DNA from: Erythrobacter sp.
GTDB taxonomy: Bacteria; Pseudomonadota; Alphaproteobacteria; Sphingomonadales; Sphingomonadaceae
Direction of reading: 5' to 3'
Length of the DNA: 64,000 bases
Assembly: GCA_025698865.1 (NCBI GenBank)
Contig: JAILWQ010000001.1
Location: forward strand, 620,001 to 684,000
Positions 8,062-17,328 of the stretch are shown one piece after another (positions within the stretch are counted from its first letter, which is position 1; the number at the start of each line of letters is the position of its first letter). The notes below the pieces were generated by a model. It saw only the letters and a list, made by a program, of their open reading frames with translations. It searched no databases and was not told where the DNA came from. A program made the translations under genes and the position numbers.

Positions 8062-9333
8062 ATGGACCATTTCGAAATTCGCGACGGCACCATGCATGCC
8101 GAGGACGTGGCGTTGCCCGCAATCGCCGAGGCGGTCGGCACGCCGGTCTATGTCTATTCCCGCGCCACGCTGGAGCGGCACGCCCAGGTCTTTGCCGATG
8201 CGCTGGCGGGGCTCGGAACCGGCGACAGGGCACCGCTGCTGGCCTTCGCGGTCAAGGCGAACCCCAATCTCGCCGTGCTGAACGTCCTCCAGCGTCAGGG
8301 CTACGGCGCGGACGTCGTCTCGGGCGGCGAAATGCGCCGGGCGCTGGCGGCGGGCATGACGCCAGACAAGATCGTCTTTTCCGGCGTCGGCAAGACCGCG
8401 GCCGAACTGGCCGAGGCGCTTGACGCAGATATCGGCCAGTTCAACCTCGAGAGCGAGGAGGAGGGTGTCGAGCTTTCCGCCATCGCAGCGGCCCGTGGTC
8501 TGGAGGCGCGCTGCGCCTTGCGGGTCAATCCCGATGTCGATGCGGGCACCCACGACAAGATCTCGACCGGTAAGGCCGACAACAAGTTCGGCGTTCCCAT
8601 AGGAGAAGCTCCGGCGATCTTCGCCCGCCTTTCCGACCTGCCCGGCCTGCGCCTGCGCGGCGCGGCCCTGCATATCGGCAGCCAGTTGCTGGAACTCGAT
8701 CCGCTGGAGGACGCGTTCGCCAAGCTCGGCGATCTGATCGCCACGCTGCGCGACGCAGGACACGAAATCACCCATGCCGATCTCGGCGGCGGACTGGGTG
8801 TGCCCTACAAGGCCGGCGAGGCGCCGCCCTCGCCCGCGGAATACGGCACCATGGTCGCGCGAGTGACCAAGGGCTGGGACGTGCGGCTGGTGTTCGAGCC
8901 GGGTCGCGTGATCGCCGGCAATGCCGGTGTCCTGCTCACTCGCGTGATTCGGGTGAAGCGCGGCGTCGCCGATCCCTTCGTGGTGGTTGACGCGGCAATG
9001 AACGATCTCGCCCGTCCGGCGATGTACGGCGCCTGGCACGATTTTGCTGCTGTCGTACCGGTGGGAGACCACATGCGGGCCAATATCGTCGGCCCGATCT
9101 GCGAGACCGGGGACACCTTCGCCACGGGCCGCGAGATCGATCGTGTCGGACCCGGCGATCTCGCCGTCTTCCGCACGGCCGGGGCCTATGGCGCGACGAT
9201 GGCCTCGAGCTACAATTCGCGCGGTTTCGTTGCCGAGGTGCTGGTCGACGGCACGCGCTTCGCCACCGTTGCCGACCGCATTCCGGCCGACGCGATCATG
9301 GGTGCCGAGAGAGTGCCAGACTGGCTCGACTGA
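8062..9333 (+). CDS. lysA: Diaminopimelate decarboxylase
   Basis: Decarboxylates meso-diaminopimelate to L-lysine with pyridoxal phosphate. It is 423 residues. The Schiff-base Lys65 lies in FAVKANPN. The alanine-racemase-like barrel contains the phosphate-binding DLGGGLGVPY. CETGD, supplying the catalytic cysteine of the C-terminal sheet domain, is also present. The ATG at 8062 begins MDHFEIRDG, matching the usual N-terminus. It is third in argH-lipoprotein-lysA. The same diaminopimelate pool is used by MurE, encoded in this window. Confidence 0.97.
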   Translation: MDHFEIRDGTMHAEDVALPAIAEAVGTPVYVYSRATLERHAQVFADALAGLGTGDRAPLLAFAVKANPNLAVLNVLQRQGYGADVVSGGEMRRALAAGMTPDKIVFSGVGKTAAELAEALDADIGQFNLESEEEGVELSAIAAARGLEARCALRVNPDVDAGTHDKISTGKADNKFGVPIGEAPAIFARLSDLPGLRLRGAALHIGSQLLELDPLEDAFAKLGDLIATLRDAGHEITHADLGGGLGVPYKAGEAPPSPAEYGTMVARVTKGWDVRLVFEPGRVIAGNAGVLLTRVIRVKRGVADPFVVVDAAMNDLARPAMYGAWHDFAAVVPVGDHMRANIVGPICETGDTFATGREIDRVGPGDLAVFRTAGAYGATMASSYNSRGFVAEVLVDGTRFATVADRIPADAIMGAERVPDWLD

Positions 9334-9359
9334 CCACGCGGGCTGTTGGCCTCTAGCCC

Positions 9360-10382
9360 TCAGACCACGTTGCCGGGAGTTCCGATCGCATCGAAATACC
9401 GCGCCATCGCATCGGCCGCCCCGTCCGAGAGCGCGATGAAGGCCCGGCGCCTGTCGCTGTCGTCCTGTACACGCACGAGAATGCCGCTTTCGACCATCTG
9501 CGAAATCCAGCGCAGCGCAGTGGTCGCGGGAACGCTGGCGGCGATGCACAGCGAGGTGACCGAGACCCGCCGATGCTCGGCACGCGCGGCGGTCAGGTCG
9601 AGCAGGATATCCCAAGCCGGATCGGCAAAGAGCGCACCGTCGAAGAATTCGCCCCGCATGGCCCGATGGCGGATCACCGACTTCACCAGTCGGGGATCGG
9701 GTAGCGGTATGCGCGGCTTGCGCTGCATATCGTTCTGACGGTTGTCGGGTCGATAGCCCGGGGCAGGCTGCGCGATCGGGGACAGGCCTGCGCCGCCCCC
9801 CATCCGGAGACCGGGCGAGGAGTCGCTCGAAATCCCGTCGATCTTGGCAGCGAGCCGTTCGACTTCCTCGGCCAGCCGCAGAAGGGCAATCCGCTCTTCG
9901 TCGTCGGTTTCCCTCAAGCGGCGCCCCGGCATTCGCGCCATCGCGCCGCCCAGCGCGACCATGCGCTGCGCCCGCGTGGCCCCGACGAGAATGTCCGGCC
10001 TCGAGCGGTCGAGGCAGCCGAAGACATCTTCCAGCGCGTCCGCGACCGTCGCCACCACCAGCAACGCACCGGACCGCGCCGCGCGTTCATCGAGCCTGAC
10101 CAGCGCCGCGAGGCGTGCGCCATCGATCTCGGGACAGTCGACCAGAACGACATCGCCCAGCACCCCGCCTCCGCGCTCCAGCAGCGAGGTGAGCGAACGC
10201 CGCGCCCGTACGGCCAGTCCGGCGATTCGCGCATCTTCCGCCATCGTGGTGAGGACTGGCTCGCTTTCCGCGAAAAGCGACACTGCGAGCAGCGAAGGAT
10301 CGCCTTCCATCGGGAATTCGCGGGACTTTGCGCGTGGCGCCACATCGGGCTCGCCTTCACACATGTAAGCCAGTTGAGCCAT
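9360..10382 (-). CDS. Receiver-like domain fused to MarR-type winged helix, regulator
   Basis: A 340-residue putative transcription regulator. Residues about 30-150 look like a degenerate response-regulator receiver: LLAVSLFAESEPVL, then DVVLVDCPEIDG where a phosphorylated Asp would lie, then GALLVVATVADALEDV. The middle is a linker with charged heptads (DEERIALLRLAEEVERLA). The C-terminal 110 residues form a winged helix with SVTSLCIAASVPATTALRWI as likely recognition helix region and DDSDRRRAFIALS as wing, the MarR signature. The acidic pocket of a true receiver is not obvious, so phosphorylation is doubtful. A strong ribosome-binding site (aaggagg) and a TTGACA precede the ATG. Targets are unknown; it converges with lysA. 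Confidence 0.75.
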   Translation of the reverse strand: MAQLAYMCEGEPDVAPRAKSREFPMEGDPSLLAVSLFAESEPVLTTMAEDARIAGLAVRARRSLTSLLERGGGVLGDVVLVDCPEIDGARLAALVRLDERAARSGALLVVATVADALEDVFGCLDRSRPDILVGATRAQRMVALGGAMARMPGRRLRETDDEERIALLRLAEEVERLAAKIDGISSDSSPGLRMGGGAGLSPIAQPAPGYRPDNRQNDMQRKPRIPLPDPRLVKSVIRHRAMRGEFFDGALFADPAWDILLDLTAARAEHRRVSVTSLCIAASVPATTALRWISQMVESGILVRVQDDSDRRRAFIALSDGAADAMARYFDAIGTPGNVV

Positions 10383-10432
10383 CCGCAGTCCTCCTTAATT
10401 GCAAAGGACAAATTGAGAACAAATGCAGTTCA

Positions 10433-10438
10433 TGTCAA
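10433..10438 (-). promoter_or_regulatory. Candidate -35 element of the winged-helix regulator gene
   Basis: On the minus strand a perfect TTGACA lies 51 bases before the ATG at 10382. Seventeen bases further on is only a weak -10 (CAATTT at 10415-10410). Between them lies a short inverted pair, gaac and gttc seven bases apart, which could be an operator for autoregulation. A consensus aaggagg ribosome-binding site at 10396-10390 follows. The -35 is clear; the -10 and operator are speculative. Confidence 0.4.
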
Positions 10439-10478
10439 GAATTTTGCGCCGGAGGGCAGCTCCGCCGGCAGAGGGCTG

Positions 10479-10955
10479 TCAGGGGCGAATCTCGATCGGC
10501 GTGCCATCCGGAACGAGCTGCCAGAGGTCGGCGATCTCGGCGTCCGACAGGGCGATGCAGCCATCGGTCCAGTCGCCTGCGATCCGCGTGGTGGAGCCGT
10601 TGGGCTGGCCGTGGATGAAGATGTCCCCGCCCGGCGAGCGGCCCCGCTCTGCCGCGTAGGCGCGGTCGGCGGCGTTGGGGTAGGAGATGTGGAGGCTGAG
10701 ATAGAACCGCGATTGCGGATTGCCGTAGTCGATCGTGTAGCGCCCCTCAGGCGTGCGCTCGTCGCCCTCAAAGCGCTTGTGCCCCTCCGGCGCGTCGCCG
10801 AGCTGCAAGCCGCCGAGGGTGCGAATCACCTCTCCATCAGCATACACCCACATCATCCGGTCCGACTTGTCGATCAGGACGAAGTCGGCCACCTCCTGCG
10901 CCGCGGCAGGGACGGCCGCGAAGACGAGGAAGGCAGCGGAAAGGGCAGCGCGCAT
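10479..10955 (-). CDS. Secreted L,D-transpeptidase (YkuD family)
   Basis: Periplasmic enzyme of the class that forms or edits 3-3 peptidoglycan cross-links or attaches proteins to peptidoglycan. It is 158 residues. A signal peptide with likely cleavage after VPAAA (residue 19) precedes a compact YkuD catalytic domain. His115 in IFIHGQ and nucleophile Cys133 in WTDGCIALS are both present. It has no LysM or other peptidoglycan-binding domain and is near minimal size. It lies 39 bases downstream of purA on the same strand and could be read from the purA promoter. Confidence 0.9.
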   Translation of the reverse strand: MRAALSAAFLVFAAVPAAAQEVADFVLIDKSDRMMWVYADGEVIRTLGGLQLGDAPEGHKRFEGDERTPEGRYTIDYGNPQSRFYLSLHISYPNAADRAYAAERGRSPGGDIFIHGQPNGSTTRIAGDWTDGCIALSDAEIADLWQLVPDGTPIEIRP

Positions 10956-10994
10956 CCCGCCATCCTAGCGGCCCGGCCCCATCCGTCCATGCCG

Positions 10995-12284
10995 TTAGTC
11001 CATGAAGGGATCGCGGACGAGGATGGTGTCCTCGCGCTCGGGGCTGGTCGAGACGAGCGCGACCGGTGTCTCGATCAGTTCCTGCACCCGGCTGATATAC
11101 TTGATCGCATTGGCCGGAAGGTCGGCCCAGCTGCGCGCGCCCGCGGTGCTCTCGCGCCAGCCTTCCATTTCCTCGTAGATCGGTTCGACCGCCGCCTGAT
11201 CGGCGGCGTGGCTCGGCAGATAGTCGTAGACCTGCCCGCGCAGGCGATAGCCGGTGCAGATCTTCACCGTGTCCATCCCGTCGAGCACGTCGATCTTGGT
11301 CAGTGCAATGCCGGTCACGCCGCTGATCGCGCAGGTCTGGCGCACCAGCACCGCGTCGAACCAGCCGACCCGCCGCTGGCGCCCGGTGACCGTGCCGAAT
11401 TCGTGGCCGCGCTCGCCCAGACCCTGCCCGATCTCGTCCTCGAGTTCGGTGGGGAACGGCCCGCTGCCGACGCGGGTGGTGTAGGCCTTGACGATGCCGA
11501 GGACGAAGCCGGTCGCGTTCGGCCCCAGGCCGCTGCCCGCGGCGGCCGAGCCGCTGACGGTGTTGGAGCTGGTGACAAAGGGATAGGTCCCGTGATCGAC
11601 GTCGAGCAGCACGCCCTGCGCGCCCTCGAACAGGATCTTGGCCCCGGCCTTGCGCACCTTTTTCAGCCGCTTCCACACCGGCTGCGCGAATTCCAGGACG
11701 AAGGGCGCGATCTCGCGCAGGTCGGCCAAAAGCGCCTCGCGGTCGATCGGCGGCTGGTCGAAACCGGCACGCAGAGCGTCGTGATGCGCACAAAGTCGGT
11801 CCAATTGCGGCTCGATCGCGTCCAGATGCGCAAGATCGCATACCCGGATCGCGCGGCGACCCACCTTGTCCTCGTAAGCCGGGCCGATTCCGCGACCGGT
11901 CGTGCCGATCTTGCCCTGTCCGGCGGCCGTCTCGCGCAGCCCGTCGAGGTCGCGGTGGATCGGCAGGATCAGCGCGCAATTGTCCGCGATCGCGAAATTG
12001 TCGGGCGTAATCGTGACGCCCTGCCCCTCGAGCTTCTCGACCTCGGCCTTCAGCGCCCAGGGGTCGAGCACCACGCCGTTGCCGACGATGCTGAGCGTGC
12101 CGGTGACGATGCCGCTCGGCAGCAGGCTGAGCTTGTAGGTCGTGTCGCCCACCACCAGCGTGTGGCCGGCATTGTGCCCGCCCTGAAAGCGCACGACCGC
12201 GTCGGCACGGCTGGCAAGCCAGTCGACGATCTTGCCCTTGCCCTCATCGCCCCACTGGGCGCCGATTACCGTCACGTTGGCCAT
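10995..12284 (-). CDS. purA: Adenylosuccinate synthetase
   Basis: First committed step from IMP to AMP: joins aspartate to IMP using GTP. It is 429 residues, the family length. Visible are the P-loop-like [11 protein letters not shown] at residues 7-17 with catalytic Asp, GGHNAGHT with catalytic His, [12 protein letters not shown] and [20 protein letters not shown]. It is divergent from the aldo/keto reductase (142-base gap) and followed by the L,D-transpeptidase gene. hisZ lies beyond the reductase; hisZ and purA are often near neighbours in alphaproteobacteria. Confidence 0.98.
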   Translation of the reverse strand: MANVTVIGAQWGDEGKGKIVDWLASRADAVVRFQGGHNAGHTLVVGDTTYKLSLLPSGIVTGTLSIVGNGVVLDPWALKAEVEKLEGQGVTITPDNFAIADNCALILPIHRDLDGLRETAAGQGKIGTTGRGIGPAYEDKVGRRAIRVCDLAHLDAIEPQLDRLCAHHDALRAGFDQPPIDREALLADLREIAPFVLEFAQPVWKRLKKVRKAGAKILFEGAQGVLLDVDHGTYPFVTSSNTVSGSAAAGSGLGPNATGFVLGIVKAYTTRVGSGPFPTELEDEIGQGLGERGHEFGTVTGRQRRVGWFDAVLVRQTCAISGVTGIALTKIDVLDGMDTVKICTGYRLRGQVYDYLPSHAADQAAVEPIYEEMEGWRESTAGARSWADLPANAIKYISRVQELIETPVALVSTSPEREDTILVRDPFMD

Positions 12285-12426
12285 GCTGTTCCTGTCCTGT
12301 GGCGCCGCTTGCGAGCGGGCAAACGCGCGGGCGGTAGGCGTATGCGCGCATCAGGGCAAGGCGCAGAGACGGCTTGCTGCGGAAACATCGCCGCCCCCGG
12401 CCATTGGTTGGGCAAAAGGAGATTTC

Positions 12427-13242
12427 ATGACCGATTACCCCACTCTCGACCTCAATGACGGCCGCCAGATCCCGCAACTCGGCTTCGGGACCTACAAGAT
12501 CGCGGAGGACGATGCGCCTGAGGCCGTATCGACCGCGATCGATGTCGGTTACTGGCTGGTCGACACCGCCGCCGTCTACGAAAACGAGCGCGGCGTCGGG
12601 AAAGGCGTCGGCGACTGGTCCGACATCTTCCTCCAGACGAAAATCTGGAACGACAGCCAGGGCTACGACCGGACGCTGAAGGCTGCCGACAAGTGCCTCG
12701 ACCGGCTCGGCCGCGACCATGTCGACATGCTGCTGATCCACTGGCCGTGTCCGGGCAAAGACCTGTTCGTCGAGACCTGGAAAGCGCTGATCGAGCTGCG
12801 CGATGCGGGCAAGGCGAAATCGATCGGCGTGTCGAACTTCCGCGAGGAGGATTTGCGGCGCATCATCGACGAGACGGGAGTGACGCCCGCGCTGAACCAG
12901 ATCGAGCTGCACCCCAGCTTCCAGCAGCGGAACTTGCGCAAGGTCCACGAGGAGCTCGGCATCGTCACGCAGAGCTGGTCGCCGCTCGGCCAGGGCGAAG
13001 GGCTGGAGAACGACACGATCGAAAAAATCGCGGAGGAAACCGGTCAGTCCGCCAGCGCGGTCATCATCCGCTGGCACCTGCAACACGGTCTCTGCCCGAT
13101 CCCCAAGGCCAGCAGCCGCGAGCATATCGAAGCGAATTTCAAGGCGCTGTCCTTCGAACTGTCCGACGGCCAGATGAGCCGCATCGACGCGCTCGACAGC
13201 AAAGATGGGCGGATGGGGCCCGACCCCGCCGAACTCGACTGA
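12427..13242 (+). CDS. Aldo/keto reductase
   Basis: NADPH-dependent carbonyl reductase of the 2,5-diketo-gluconate reductase branch. It is 271 residues. The catalytic tetrad is intact: Asp46, Tyr51, Lys72 and His105. The NADPH-binding C-terminal segment IPKASSREHIEANF is typical. A good ribosome-binding site (aaaaggag) precedes the ATG at 12427. Natural substrate cannot be predicted; the family detoxifies many aldehydes and methylglyoxal. It lies on the opposite strand between purA and hisZ. Its stop is followed by an inverted repeat shared with the hisZ 3' end. Confidence 0.93.
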   Translation: MTDYPTLDLNDGRQIPQLGFGTYKIAEDDAPEAVSTAIDVGYWLVDTAAVYENERGVGKGVGDWSDIFLQTKIWNDSQGYDRTLKAADKCLDRLGRDHVDMLLIHWPCPGKDLFVETWKALIELRDAGKAKSIGVSNFREEDLRRIIDETGVTPALNQIELHPSFQQRNLRKVHEELGIVTQSWSPLGQGEGLENDTIEKIAEETGQSASAVIIRWHLQHGLCPIPKASSREHIEANFKALSFELSDGQMSRIDALDSKDGRMGPDPAELD

Positions 13243-13249
13243 CGGCAGC

Positions 13250-13283
13250 GCGGCCGGTTCGGTCAGCTGGTCAGACCGGCCGC
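13250..13283. terminator. Candidate bidirectional terminator hairpin
   Basis: Perfect 9-base inverted repeat: gcggccggt at 13250-13258 and accggccgc at 13275-13283, loop 16 bases. It lies between the convergent aldo/keto reductase stop (13242) and the last codons and stop of hisZ (13271). No T-run follows on either strand, so it may act through Rho or only as a barrier. Confidence 0.4.
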
Positions 13284-14398
13284 GGGCTCCCGTCCTCGCC
13301 CAGAACGTGGCTGCATTGCAGGGTCGGCGCATCGTCGGTGTCGGACAGCGCCGCGACCGTGCGCCATCCCTGCTCGCGCAAGCGCCCCGCCGCCGCGCGG
13401 TCGTGTCCGAGCGGCAGGAAAAGCTGCTCGCGCCCTTCCGACTTTCCGCCGAGCGCTTCGAGAATCGGCTCCATGTAGAGCGAGAAGCCGGTCGCGTTCT
13501 CGTCGCTTCCGGCAAGCGTGTAGGTGCCGCCCCGGCCCAGCGCGCCGCGCGCGCCCTCGGCATAGACGGTGAAGCCGAACCAGCTCTGATATTCAAAACC
13601 GTGCCGCTCGCTCGGATCGAGCGTCAGCCGGGCGCGGTCGCCCACCCGCGCGGCTATGCGCCGCAAGCCAGCGAGCCTCGTGTCGAGCACGTTGCTGGCA
13701 TCGATCTCCTGCATCCTCCGCATCGCATCGTCGAACGGTCCGGCGGCGTAAAGCAGCGGGAGATAGGCCGTCCCCCCCTCGACAGCCTTCAACCCGCCGG
13801 CATCCTTGGAATCGAGTTCGCGGCGGACAGCCTCGCGGTCCTCCCCGCGCAGCGGCATGGCGGTTTCGGCCAGCCGGTCGACGAGATCGGGCATGGTGAA
13901 ATCGACCGAGATTTCTCCGACGCCCGCCGCCCGTAGCGCCTCGATGGCCAGTTCGACGATTTCGCTCGCCGCCTCGACCGTGTCGCTACCGATCAGTTCG
14001 GCACCCAGCTGCAACCGCTGACGCGCCGGGTCGAGCTGGTCGGCGCGGATCATCGCGACCTCGCCGCCATAGCACAGCCGCAGCGGGCGGGGCGCGTGGG
14101 CGAGGCCCGTCGCCGCGATGCGACCGATCTGCGGGGTGATGTCGCTACGCAGCGCCAGCGTGCGCAGGCTCGCCGGATCGACGAAGCGGAACATCCGCCT
14201 TGTGGCGATCCCGTCCATCCGCCCCGCCAGCGACCGTTCGAATTCGAGCATCGGGGGGCGGACGCGGTCGTAGCCATGGCGGTCCATCGTCTCGAGAACG
14301 GCGCGCATGGCCTGCGTCACCGCGGCAGCGCGGGCGGGCAGCATGTCCTCCAGCCCTTCGGGCAGGAGATTGTCGGGATCGGTCGTTGTCACGCTCAT
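13271..14398 (-). CDS. hisZ: ATP phosphoribosyltransferase regulatory subunit
   Basis: A histidyl-tRNA-synthetase-like protein that partners short-form HisG to form the first enzyme of histidine synthesis. It lacks tRNA charging activity. It is 375 residues. The class-II synthetase core is visible: LLPEGLEDMLPARA, then MFRFVDPASLRTLALRSDITPQIGR (motif 2 region), and CYGGEVAMI. The histidine-specific anticodon domain is absent, which separates it from HisS. It follows serA after 28 bases on the same strand, so serC-serA-hisZ may form one amino-acid operon. The partner hisG is not in the window. Confidence 0.9.
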   Translation of the reverse strand: MSVTTTDPDNLLPEGLEDMLPARAAAVTQAMRAVLETMDRHGYDRVRPPMLEFERSLAGRMDGIATRRMFRFVDPASLRTLALRSDITPQIGRIAATGLAHAPRPLRLCYGGEVAMIRADQLDPARQRLQLGAELIGSDTVEAASEIVELAIEALRAAGVGEISVDFTMPDLVDRLAETAMPLRGEDREAVRRELDSKDAGGLKAVEGGTAYLPLLYAAGPFDDAMRRMQEIDASNVLDTRLAGLRRIAARVGDRARLTLDPSERHGFEYQSWFGFTVYAEGARGALGRGGTYTLAGSDENATGFSLYMEPILEALGGKSEGREQLFLPLGHDRAAAGRLREQGWRTVAALSDTDDAPTLQCSHVLGEDGSPRPV

Positions 14399-14426
14399 AT
14401 CCCGGTGGCCCCTGCCCGATGCAGTG

Positions 14427-16010
14427 TCAGAATTCCAGCGGCATGACGGTCTTCACGCCCTGGAGCGCGCAGGCCTGCCTGACCAGTTCCGGCGGGATCG
14501 GCGCATCGACGCTCAGCAGCAACGTCGCCTCCCCTCCCGCCTGCCGGCGCCCGAGGTGGAAGGTGCCGATATTGATCCCCGCTTCGCCCAGCAGCGATCC
14601 GATGCGGCCGATAAAGCCGGGCGCGTCCTCGTTGACGATGTAGAGCATGTGGCCTTCGAGCTCGGCTTCGATCCGCACCCCGAAGATCTCGACCAGCCGC
14701 GGCGCATCGGTGCCGAACAGCGTGCCCGCGACCGACCGCTCCCCGCTCTCGGTCCCCACCGTCACCCGCAGCAGCGTGTTGTAGGCGCCTTCGCGGTCGT
14801 GCCGGATCTCGCGCACGTCGAGGCCCCGCTCCTTGGCCAGATAGGGCGCGTTGACCATGTTCACCGTGTCCGAATACTGGCGCATCAGCCCGGCCAGCAC
14901 GGCGCCGGTGATCGGCTTGCCCGAAAGCTCGGCCGCCGCGCCCTCGCGCTCCACGCTGATGCGCGTGAGATTGCCGTGGGCGAGCTGGCCGACGAGGCTG
15001 CCGAGATTTTCCGCCAGCTTCATGTAGGGCCGCAGCTTGGGCGCTTCCTCGGCGCTCAGGCTGGGCATGTTGAGCGCGTTGGAAACCCCGCCGCTGACCA
15101 GATAGTCGGCCATCTGTTCGGCCACCTGGAGCGCGACATTGACCTGCGCCTCGGTCGTGCTGGCGCCGAGATGCGGAGTGCAGATGAAGTTGGCCTTGCC
15201 GAAGAGCGGGCTCTCCTTGGCCGGTTCGGTCTGGAACACGTCGAGCGCGGCGCCCGCGACCTGCCCGCTGTCGAGCGCCTCGGCCAGCGCCGCCTCGTCG
15301 ATCAGCCCGCCGCGCGCGCAATTCACGATCCGCACGCCCTTCTTTGTTTTGGCGATATTCTCGGCCGAGAGGATGTTGCGCGTCTCCTCGGTCAGCGGGG
15401 TGTGCAGCGTGATGAAATCGGCGCGCGCCAGCAGCGTGTCGAGATCGACCTTCTCCACCCCGATCTCGATCGCGCGTTCCGGCGTCAGGAAGGGATCGTA
15501 GGCGATCACCTTCATCCGCAGGCCCTGCGCACGGGCGGCGACGATCGAGCCGATATTGCCCGCCCCGATCAGGCCGAGCGTCTTGCCGGTCACCTCGATC
15601 CCCATGAAATCGTTCTTGGGCCATTCGCCCTTCTGGGTGCGCTCATTGGCCTGCGGAATCTGCCGGGCGAGAGCGAAGATCATCGCGATGGCGTGTTCGG
15701 CGGTGGTGATCGAATTGCCGAAAGGCGTGTTCATCACCACGACGCCCTTCGAACTCGCGGCGGGAATGTCGACATTGTCGACCCCGATGCCGGCCCGGCC
15801 GATCACCTTCAGATTTTCGGCGCCCGCGAGGATGTCCGCCGTCACCTTGGTCGAGGAGCGGATGGCGAGGCCGTCGTAATCGGCGATGCGGGCTTTCAGC
15901 TGATCGGGGGTTTCGCCGGTGATGACATCCACGTCGCAGCCGCGCTCCTCGAAGATGCGCGCGGCGTTGGGGTCCATCTTGTCGCTGATGAGAACTTTTG
16001 GTCTGGTCAT
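14427..16010 (-). CDS. serA: D-3-phosphoglycerate dehydrogenase
   Basis: Oxidises 3-phosphoglycerate to 3-phosphohydroxypyruvate, the entry to serine synthesis. The 527 residues match the long form. They comprise a split substrate-binding domain, the NAD Rossmann domain with GLIGAGNIGSIVA near residue 150, catalytic NCARGG (Arg) and CTPHLGAST (His), an intervening domain (about 315-450) and a C-terminal ACT domain ending in VMPLEF. The ACT domain is the expected serine sensor. serC is upstream on the same strand, separated by 155 bases with hairpin-rich repeats; hisZ follows closely. Confidence 0.97.
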   Translation of the reverse strand: MTRPKVLISDKMDPNAARIFEERGCDVDVITGETPDQLKARIADYDGLAIRSSTKVTADILAGAENLKVIGRAGIGVDNVDIPAASSKGVVVMNTPFGNSITTAEHAIAMIFALARQIPQANERTQKGEWPKNDFMGIEVTGKTLGLIGAGNIGSIVAARAQGLRMKVIAYDPFLTPERAIEIGVEKVDLDTLLARADFITLHTPLTEETRNILSAENIAKTKKGVRIVNCARGGLIDEAALAEALDSGQVAGAALDVFQTEPAKESPLFGKANFICTPHLGASTTEAQVNVALQVAEQMADYLVSGGVSNALNMPSLSAEEAPKLRPYMKLAENLGSLVGQLAHGNLTRISVEREGAAAELSGKPITGAVLAGLMRQYSDTVNMVNAPYLAKERGLDVREIRHDREGAYNTLLRVTVGTESGERSVAGTLFGTDAPRLVEIFGVRIEAELEGHMLYIVNEDAPGFIGRIGSLLGEAGINIGTFHLGRRQAGGEATLLLSVDAPIPPELVRQACALQGVKTVMPLEF

Positions 16011-16025
16011 TTGCTTGATCCTTCA

Positions 16026-16158
16026 CTCCTCTCCCCTCGCGGGAGAGGATACAGAGCCTTGGCAGCCTGCTGCCTAGGCGGCGTTGGAGAGGGCCCCTCT
16101 CCGCTGCGACTAATTCGCTTCGCTCGTAAGTCTCGCTCCTCTCCCGCAAAGGGAGAGG
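16026..16158. repeat. Compound palindromic repeat between serC and serA
   Basis: Two hairpins share the same 8-base arms, cctctccc and gggagagg. One is at 16028-16048 (loop ctcgc) and the other at 16138-16158 (loop gcaaa). A further ggagaggg/cccctctcc pair lies between them near 16087-16102. The arms are interchangeable, so several alternative folds are possible. This is a REP-like composite of a type I associate with alphaproteobacterial intergenic repeats. It sits between the serC stop and the serA start and may damp readthrough or stabilise the upstream mRNA. Confidence 0.7.
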
Positions 16159-16165
16159 GCTTTGG

Positions 16166-17323
16166 TCAGCCGTTGCGGACCTGCTCGTAGGCCCATTCGA
16201 TCCACGGCAGCAGGCGCTTCAGGTCCTCCTGCTCGACCGTGCCGCCGCACCAGATGCGCAGGGACGGAGGCGCGTCGCGATAGCCGTTGAAGTCGTAGCC
16301 GACGTCGCGATCCTCGAGCAGCTTGACGATGCGCTTGGGCACGTTCGCCTGATCCTCGGCCGAGAGGCTCTCGTACCAGTCGCCCTGGAAGACGAAGCAG
16401 ACGCCGGTGTTGGTGCGCTTGGCCGGGTCGGCGACCATGTTGCGCAGCCACGGGGTCGCCTCGATCCAGTCGGTGACGATCTTCGCGTTCGCATCGGCCC
16501 GCTCGAACATGGCCGCACGCCCGCCGAGGCTCTGCGCCCATTCGAGCGCGTCGATATAGTCCTCGGTCGCGAGCATGGAGGGCGTGTTGATCGTCTCGCC
16601 GCGAAAGATGCCCTCGTTGATCTTGCCGCCCTTTTTCAGGCGGAAGAGCTTGGGCAGCGGCCATTCCGGATCGTAGCTCTCGATCCGCTCGACCGCCTTC
16701 GGGCTGAGGATCAGCATCCCGTGCTGGGCTTCCGAACCCATCACCTTCTGCCAGCTGTAGGTCGTGGCATCGAGCTTCGCCCAGTCCATCTCCATCGCGA
16801 AGACAGCGCTGGTGGCATCGTTGATCGTCACGCCCTCGCGGCCCTCGGCCAGCCAGTCGGTGTCCGGGACCTTCGCGCCCGAAGTGGTGCCGTTCCAGGT
16901 GAAGACGACGTCGTTGTCCTGCGGAATGCTCGCAAGGTCGGGCAGTTCGCCGTAGTCGGCATCGAGCGTCGTCAGCCTGGGAAGCTTCAGCTGCTTCACC
17001 GCGTCCTGGATCCAGACATTGCCGAAGCTTTCCCACGCCGCCACGGTTGCGGGGCGGTCGGGCCGCAGCATCGTCCACATCGCGCATTCCAGCGCCCCGG
17101 TGTCCGATGCAGGCATGATTCCGACGAGATAGTCCTCTGGCACGCCGAGCAATTCCTTCGACAGGTCGATGGCGTGTTTCAGCCGCGACTTGCCGAGGCT
17201 GCTGCGATGCGAGCGGCCGAGCGATTCGGTTTTCAGATTGGAAGCGGACCAGCCCTTGTGCTTGGCGGTCGGCCCGGACGAGAAGAAAGGACGCTCTGGC
17301 TTCAGAGCGGGTTCGTCAGTCAT
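16166..17323 (-). CDS. serC: Phosphoserine aminotransferase
   Basis: Converts 3-phosphohydroxypyruvate and glutamate to phosphoserine; it also serves vitamin B6 synthesis in many bacteria. It is 385 residues from the ATG at 17323, which has a strong ribosome-binding site (aaggagag). The fold-type I core is visible with DATSAVFAMEMDW and the pyridoxal lysine in SWQKVMGSEAQHG. The N-terminal FFSSGPTAKHKGW is typical of the alphaproteobacterial subgroup. It precedes serA on the same strand. The ribosome-binding site lies inside a hairpin, suggesting leader control. Confidence 0.96.
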   Translation of the reverse strand: MTDEPALKPERPFFSSGPTAKHKGWSASNLKTESLGRSHRSSLGKSRLKHAIDLSKELLGVPEDYLVGIMPASDTGALECAMWTMLRPDRPATVAAWESFGNVWIQDAVKQLKLPRLTTLDADYGELPDLASIPQDNDVVFTWNGTTSGAKVPDTDWLAEGREGVTINDATSAVFAMEMDWAKLDATTYSWQKVMGSEAQHGMLILSPKAVERIESYDPEWPLPKLFRLKKGGKINEGIFRGETINTPSMLATEDYIDALEWAQSLGGRAAMFERADANAKIVTDWIEATPWLRNMVADPAKRTNTGVCFVFQGDWYESLSAEDQANVPKRIVKLLEDRDVGYDFNGYRDAPPSLRIWCGGTVEQEDLKRLLPWIEWAYEQVRNG

Positions 17324-17328
17324 GTATT

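Noticed and set aside
6349-9615. A 1088-codon open frame on the minus strand across argH and lysA
   Set aside because: It lies antisense to two well-conserved genes; high GC and their codon bias keep the opposite frame open. The translation is Arg/Gly/His-rich with no domain.
10420-10434. GAAC-N7-GTTC as an SOS (LexA) box
   Set aside because: The alphaproteobacterial LexA site is a direct GTTC-N7-GTTC; this one is inverted and the four-base arms are weak.
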